Source: Candidatus Eiseniibacteriota bacterium
Lineage (GTDB): Bacteria > Joyebacterota > Joyebacteria > Joyebacterales > Joyebacteraceae
Reading direction: 5' to 3'
Length of the DNA stretch: 8,528 nucleotides
NCBI GenBank assembly: GCA_030638405.1
Contig: DAOWER010000117.1
Coordinates: forward strand, 1 to 8,528
In this document: one piece after another, positions 5,535-8,528 of the stretch
Position numbering within the stretch: position 1 is the first letter of the stretch
Layout: the number at the start of each line of letters is the position of its first letter
The notes under the pieces: generated by a model
What the model was told of the DNA's origin: nothing
What the model saw: only the letters and a program-made list of their open reading frames with translations
The model's database searches: none
Translations under genes and position numbers: made by a program

Positions 5535-6956
5535 CTACCGAGCCGGCCTCCGGAAGCCGACAACGCGGATTTCGGTCATCTCCTCCACCGCGAACCTCGG
5601 TCCCTCGCGACCCAGTCCGCTGTCCTTCTGGCCGCCGTACGGCATGAGGTCCACCCGGAACGTGGGCACGTCGTTGATCATCACCCCGCCGCACTCTATC
5701 TCGTGCGCGGCCCGGAGAGCGTCCTCCAGGCGGTCGGTGTAGACCCCGGCCTGCAGGCCGTAGGCGGAGTCGTTGACGGTGGCTATCGCCTCGTCCAGCG
5801 TCCCGAACGGCCTGACCGACATCACGGGGGCGAACGCCTCGTCGCGCCAGACCTTCGCAGCGAGCGGGACGTCCGGGAGCACGGTCGGCTCGAACAAAGA
5901 GCCCCGACGAGAGCCTCCCGCCAGCACCGATGCGCCGGCGCCCCTCGCCTCGCCAACCCACAACTCCGCCCGCTCGGCCTCACCCTCGTCGATCATCGGG
6001 CCGACGTCGGTCCCCGCGGACAGCTGGTCCCCGACCACGAGCGACCGGGCGGTCGCGCACGCACCATCCACGAACCTGTCGTACACGCCGCGCTCGACCA
6101 CGACCCGCTGAACCGAGATGCAGACCTGCCCGGCCAGCGCGTACGCCGCCCTCGAGCAGCGCTCGGCGGCCGCATCGACGTCGCATCTGTCCGTGACGAT
6201 CACGGCCGAATTCGAGCCCAGCTCCATCGCTGTCTTCTTGAGCCCGGCGGCCCGCACGATCTCCCTGCCCACGGAGGGGCTTCCGGTGAACGTCACCATC
6301 CGGGGTCTGGGATCGGTGACCAGCCGGGTACCCACTTCGCCGCCAGACCCGGTGACGACGGACATCGCCTCGGGCGGCAACCCCGCCTCGTACAGGATCT
6401 CGCCGAGAGCGATGCCGGTCAGAGGGCAGGCGGTCGCCGGCTTGAGGATCACGGAGTTGCCGGCGGCAAGTGCCGGCGCCACCTTGTGCGCCGCCAGATT
6501 CAGTGGGAAGTTGAACGGGGTTATCGCAACCACTACACCCAAGGGAACGCGCAGGAAGAACCCGAAGCGGTCCGTGCCGGTGGGAGCACCGTCGAACGGC
6601 ACGACCTCTCCCGCGAGGCGGCGGGCCTCTTCCGAAGCGACCCGGAACGTCTGAACCGCACGGGCAACCTCTCCACCGGCCTCACGGACGGTCTTGCCCG
6701 ACTCCGCGGCTATCGTCCCGGCGAGCTGATCCGCGCGCGACTCGATGCCGTCCGCGGCCCTCGCGAGAACGGCGGCCCGCTCGACCCGCGGCAGCCGCCC
6801 CATGACAGACGCGCCCTCCACCGCCGTGGCGAGCGCGCGTTCCACTTCCTCCGGCGTGGCCGCAGGCACCGTCCCGACAACCGAGCCGTCGAACGGGTTG
6901 TGAACCTCGACGTCCGCGCCGTCGCCGGCCTGCCCGCCACCGATGAGCATCTTCAT
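5535..6956 (-). CDS. NAD(P)-dependent aldehyde dehydrogenase, ALDH superfamily
   Basis: This soluble enzyme would oxidise an aldehyde to its acid with NAD(P)+. Its 473 residues are full length. Motifs in order are: ITPFNFPLNLAAHKVAPAL (oxyanion Asn149), VILKPA (cofactor Lys172), FTGSPSVG (Rossmann turn, 223-230), MELGSNSAVIV (general-base Glu245), GQVCISVQR (nucleophile Cys279), DEAFAPV (Glu373, nicotinamide-ribose contact), and MPYGGQKDSGLGREGPRFAVEEMTE near the C-terminus. The GSN after Glu245 and the C-terminal pattern resemble the ALDH21-like group (lactaldehyde, phosphonoacetaldehyde and archaeal GapN-type enzymes), but the substrate cannot be assigned. ATG-6956 follows AGGAGG at 9-nt spacing. 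It starts 40 nt after the Clp-like gene, probably in one operon, with no obvious functional link. No key residue is missing, so an active enzyme is expected. Confidence 0.95.
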   Translation of the reverse strand: MKMLIGGGQAGDGADVEVHNPFDGSVVGTVPAATPEEVERALATAVEGASVMGRLPRVERAAVLARAADGIESRADQLAGTIAAESGKTVREAGGEVARAVQTFRVASEEARRLAGEVVPFDGAPTGTDRFGFFLRVPLGVVVAITPFNFPLNLAAHKVAPALAAGNSVILKPATACPLTGIALGEILYEAGLPPEAMSVVTGSGGEVGTRLVTDPRPRMVTFTGSPSVGREIVRAAGLKKTAMELGSNSAVIVTDRCDVDAAAERCSRAAYALAGQVCISVQRVVVERGVYDRFVDGACATARSLVVGDQLSAGTDVGPMIDEGEAERAELWVGEARGAGASVLAGGSRRGSLFEPTVLPDVPLAAKVWRDEAFAPVMSVRPFGTLDEAIATVNDSAYGLQAGVYTDRLEDALRAAHEIECGGVMINDVPTFRVDLMPYGGQKDSGLGREGPRFAVEEMTEIRVVGFRRPAR

Positions 6957-6965
6957 GCCCGCCAG

Positions 6966-6971
6966 CCTCCT
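6966..6971 (-). promoter_or_regulatory. Shine-Dalgarno AGGAGG of the aldehyde dehydrogenase gene
   Basis: A consensus AGGAGG lies 9 nt before ATG-6956 in the 40-nt gap after the Clp-like gene. It supports ATG-6956 over the in-frame ATG two codons later. No terminator lies in the gap, which is consistent with co-transcription. Confidence 0.8.
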
Positions 6972-6996
6972 GTCGCCCCCATCACCGCTGTCTGCC

Positions 6997-8526
6997 CTAC
7001 AGCGCCACGACCTCGACGTCTCCCTCGACGACGCGCGCCGCCACCTTGCGTGCGTCGGGGTTGGCCACGAGGAACCGCGCGAGCGGCTTGAGGAGCAGAC
7101 CCTCGACGGTCCTGCCGAGGTTGCGGGCCCCGTACTCGCGGCTCGCCCCCTTCTCTACAATCTTCATCACGGCATCGTCGGCCACATCGAGCGAGATGGA
7201 GCGGCGCGCCAGCCGCTCGTGGATGTTCTCGAGGTGAATCTGGACAATCTCCCTGAGGGCTTCGTCGGACAGAGGGTCGAAGAGGAGCACCTCGTCGATG
7301 CCGTCCATGAACTCCGGAGGGAAGAACTCCTCGATGGCGTCCTTCGCCTGCTGGAGGTAGCGATCGCTCCTCGAGTGGTTGACGGCCCCGAACCCCACGG
7401 TGCCGTCGTCGTCCCGGCTGGGGACGATGTTCTCGGAGTTGGAAGTCATGATGATGGTGGAGTTCGACAGGGACAGCACGGTGCCGTGGCCGTCGGTGAC
7501 GTGCCCGTCGCGGAATATCTGCGTCAGCATGACGGCGACGTCGATGTGCGAGCGCTCAATGTGCTCGAGGACGACCACAGAGTGCGGGTGCTGCGATACG
7601 GCCGTAGTCAGCTCCCCCTCGTAGTCCGTGTCTCCCAGCCTCATCCCGATCAGGCGTGGCAGCCCATCCTCGGCGCCGTAGCGGGCCATGTTGAACACCA
7701 GAAGCCGTGACTCGCTGCCGTAGAGCTCCTCGGCGAGGGCGCGCGCCAGTTCCGTCTTCCCCACTCCGCTGGGACCGACGAACAGGAAGACACCGTCCGG
7801 GCGAGCCGGGACGGCGTTCAGGTTGAGCTTGGTAACGCGAATGACGTCCGCCAGCTTCTTGATGCAGCCGTCCTGTCCCCTGATCCGTCTGCGGAGCCCT
7901 TCCTCCAACCCAACCAACTGCGCGTGTCCCGCACCCGACAGCTTGTCCGCAGGTATCCCCGTCCAGTCCGCCAGCGCGTCCGTCACCTGCTCGATGCCCA
8001 CCAGAGGAACCGTGTCCGTTCCCGCGGCCGAGGTCGCCGACTTCGACGCTGCGCGGTCCAGGAGATCGAGCGCCTTTCCCGGAAGGACACGCTCGCGAAC
8101 ATACTCGTCCGACAGGTCGACGGCCGCCTCGACGGCTCCGGCGTCTATGCGGACACCATGGAACTCCTCCAGCCCCCGCGCGGCGTCTCTCAGGATCTCG
8201 ACGGTCGTCTCTCTGCCCGGTTCGCGCACGTCGACTCGCTGGAAGAGGCTCTCGCACCACGGCAGCGACCGCAGCACCTCCCGGTAGAGCGCGGGAGTGG
8301 TGCCGCCCAGGAGGTAGAGCCCCGGCTGCTGGCAGCCCATCTCCAGCAGGTAGGAGGCGTTGAAGGGACCGGGCCGGGCTCCCACGCCAGTCACTCCCAT
8401 GAAGCTCGTTATCCCGTTCAGGAACAGGATGACGTCCTCGCGGGCCGTCGCCTCTCTGAGAGCGGTGAAGACTATCTTCTCGAAATCGCCGGCCTCGCGG
8501 ACGCTGGCCAGGACTCTGTGGAAGGA
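6997..8526 (-). CDS. Clp/Hsp100 AAA+ ATPase with degenerate catalytic residues; N-terminal part beyond right edge
   Basis: This is the C-terminal 509 residues of a two-module Clp ATPase (ClpC/ClpA/ClpB family, ATP-driven unfoldases). Visible parts are the end of D1 (VILFLNGITSF at 8520-8488, GGTTPALY, LFQRVDVREP), a short linker without the ClpB/ClpC middle coiled coil, and the D2 lead-in (ALADWTGIP). D2 follows, with Walker A GPSGVGKT (7776-7753), sensor 1 IIMTSN and sensor 2 YGARNLGR. A ClpC-like VGF tripeptide (7398-7390) sits where the ClpP-docking loop lies. Residues needed for hydrolysis are changed. D1 Walker B DE is NG (8418-8413), D2 Walker B DE is EH (7566-7561), the D2 arginine finger (NRIDE) is DGIDE (Gly at 7302-7300), and the D1 ERR finger pair is absent. 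The reading frame is intact, with no stop or frameshift. I infer a nucleotide-binding pseudo-ATPase or a subunit of a mixed ring. Family is firm; function is open. Confidence 0.93.
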   Translation of the reverse strand, partial: SFHRVLASVREAGDFEKIVFTALREATAREDVILFLNGITSFMGVTGVGARPGPFNASYLLEMGCQQPGLYLLGGTTPALYREVLRSLPWCESLFQRVDVREPGRETTVEILRDAARGLEEFHGVRIDAGAVEAAVDLSDEYVRERVLPGKALDLLDRAASKSATSAAGTDTVPLVGIEQVTDALADWTGIPADKLSGAGHAQLVGLEEGLRRRIRGQDGCIKKLADVIRVTKLNLNAVPARPDGVFLFVGPSGVGKTELARALAEELYGSESRLLVFNMARYGAEDGLPRLIGMRLGDTDYEGELTTAVSQHPHSVVVLEHIERSHIDVAVMLTQIFRDGHVTDGHGTVLSLSNSTIIMTSNSENIVPSRDDDGTVGFGAVNHSRSDRYLQQAKDAIEEFFPPEFMDGIDEVLLFDPLSDEALREIVQIHLENIHERLARRSISLDVADDAVMKIVEKGASREYGARNLGRTVEGLLLKPLARFLVANPDARKVAARVVEGDVEVVAL

Positions 8527-8528
8527 AA

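Noticed and set aside
6943..7710. 255-codon plus-strand frame antisense to the Clp D2 region
   Set aside because: It is complementary to conserved AAA+ motifs on the minus strand, has no ribosome site of note and has no protein-like domain.

Overview
The window is a GC-rich bacterial chromosome segment with every supported gene on the minus strand, so transcription runs from the right edge to the left. The core is a translation operon found in very many bacteria: infC-rpmI-rplT-pheS-pheT, followed by a small coiled-coil gene and zapA. It gives no firm taxonomic signature. The GC content, the Cys4-type PheS and the pheT/coiled-coil/zapA order fit a Gram-negative-type or candidate-phylum bacterium, but the phylum cannot be named from this sequence alone.

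Layout from right to left (5' to 3' on the minus strand). (1) 8528-6997 is the 3' part of a Clp/Hsp100 AAA+ ATPase whose start lies outside the window. Both ATPase modules have lost residues normally needed for hydrolysis. (2) 6956-5535 is an NAD(P)-dependent aldehyde dehydrogenase, 40 nt downstream and probably co-transcribed. (3) A near-ideal sigma70-type promoter (5500-5472) precedes tRNA-Val(GAC) at 5418-5341, which has an encoded CCA. (4) 5340-5128 is a structured leader of about 213 nt with four hairpins. The last is a textbook intrinsic terminator only 37 nt before infC, and an upstream 8-nt segment can pair with the terminator's 5' arm, so this looks like an attenuator. (5) infC, rpmI and rplT follow, then pheS and pheT. 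infC has a C-terminal tail that overlaps rpmI by 53 nt and has no ATG start. pheS probably starts at TTG. (6) A GC-rich hairpin cluster separates pheT from a 77-aa coiled-coil gene, and zapA runs off the left edge, possibly starting at CTG.

Functionally the operon joins initiation (IF3), the 50S subunit (L35, L20) and Phe-tRNA charging (PheST) to Z-ring assembly (ZapA). A single promoter upstream of tRNA-Val may feed the whole unit through the attenuator. The two observations most worth following up are the degenerate Clp ATPase and the infC leader. The rest is ordinary housekeeping DNA.
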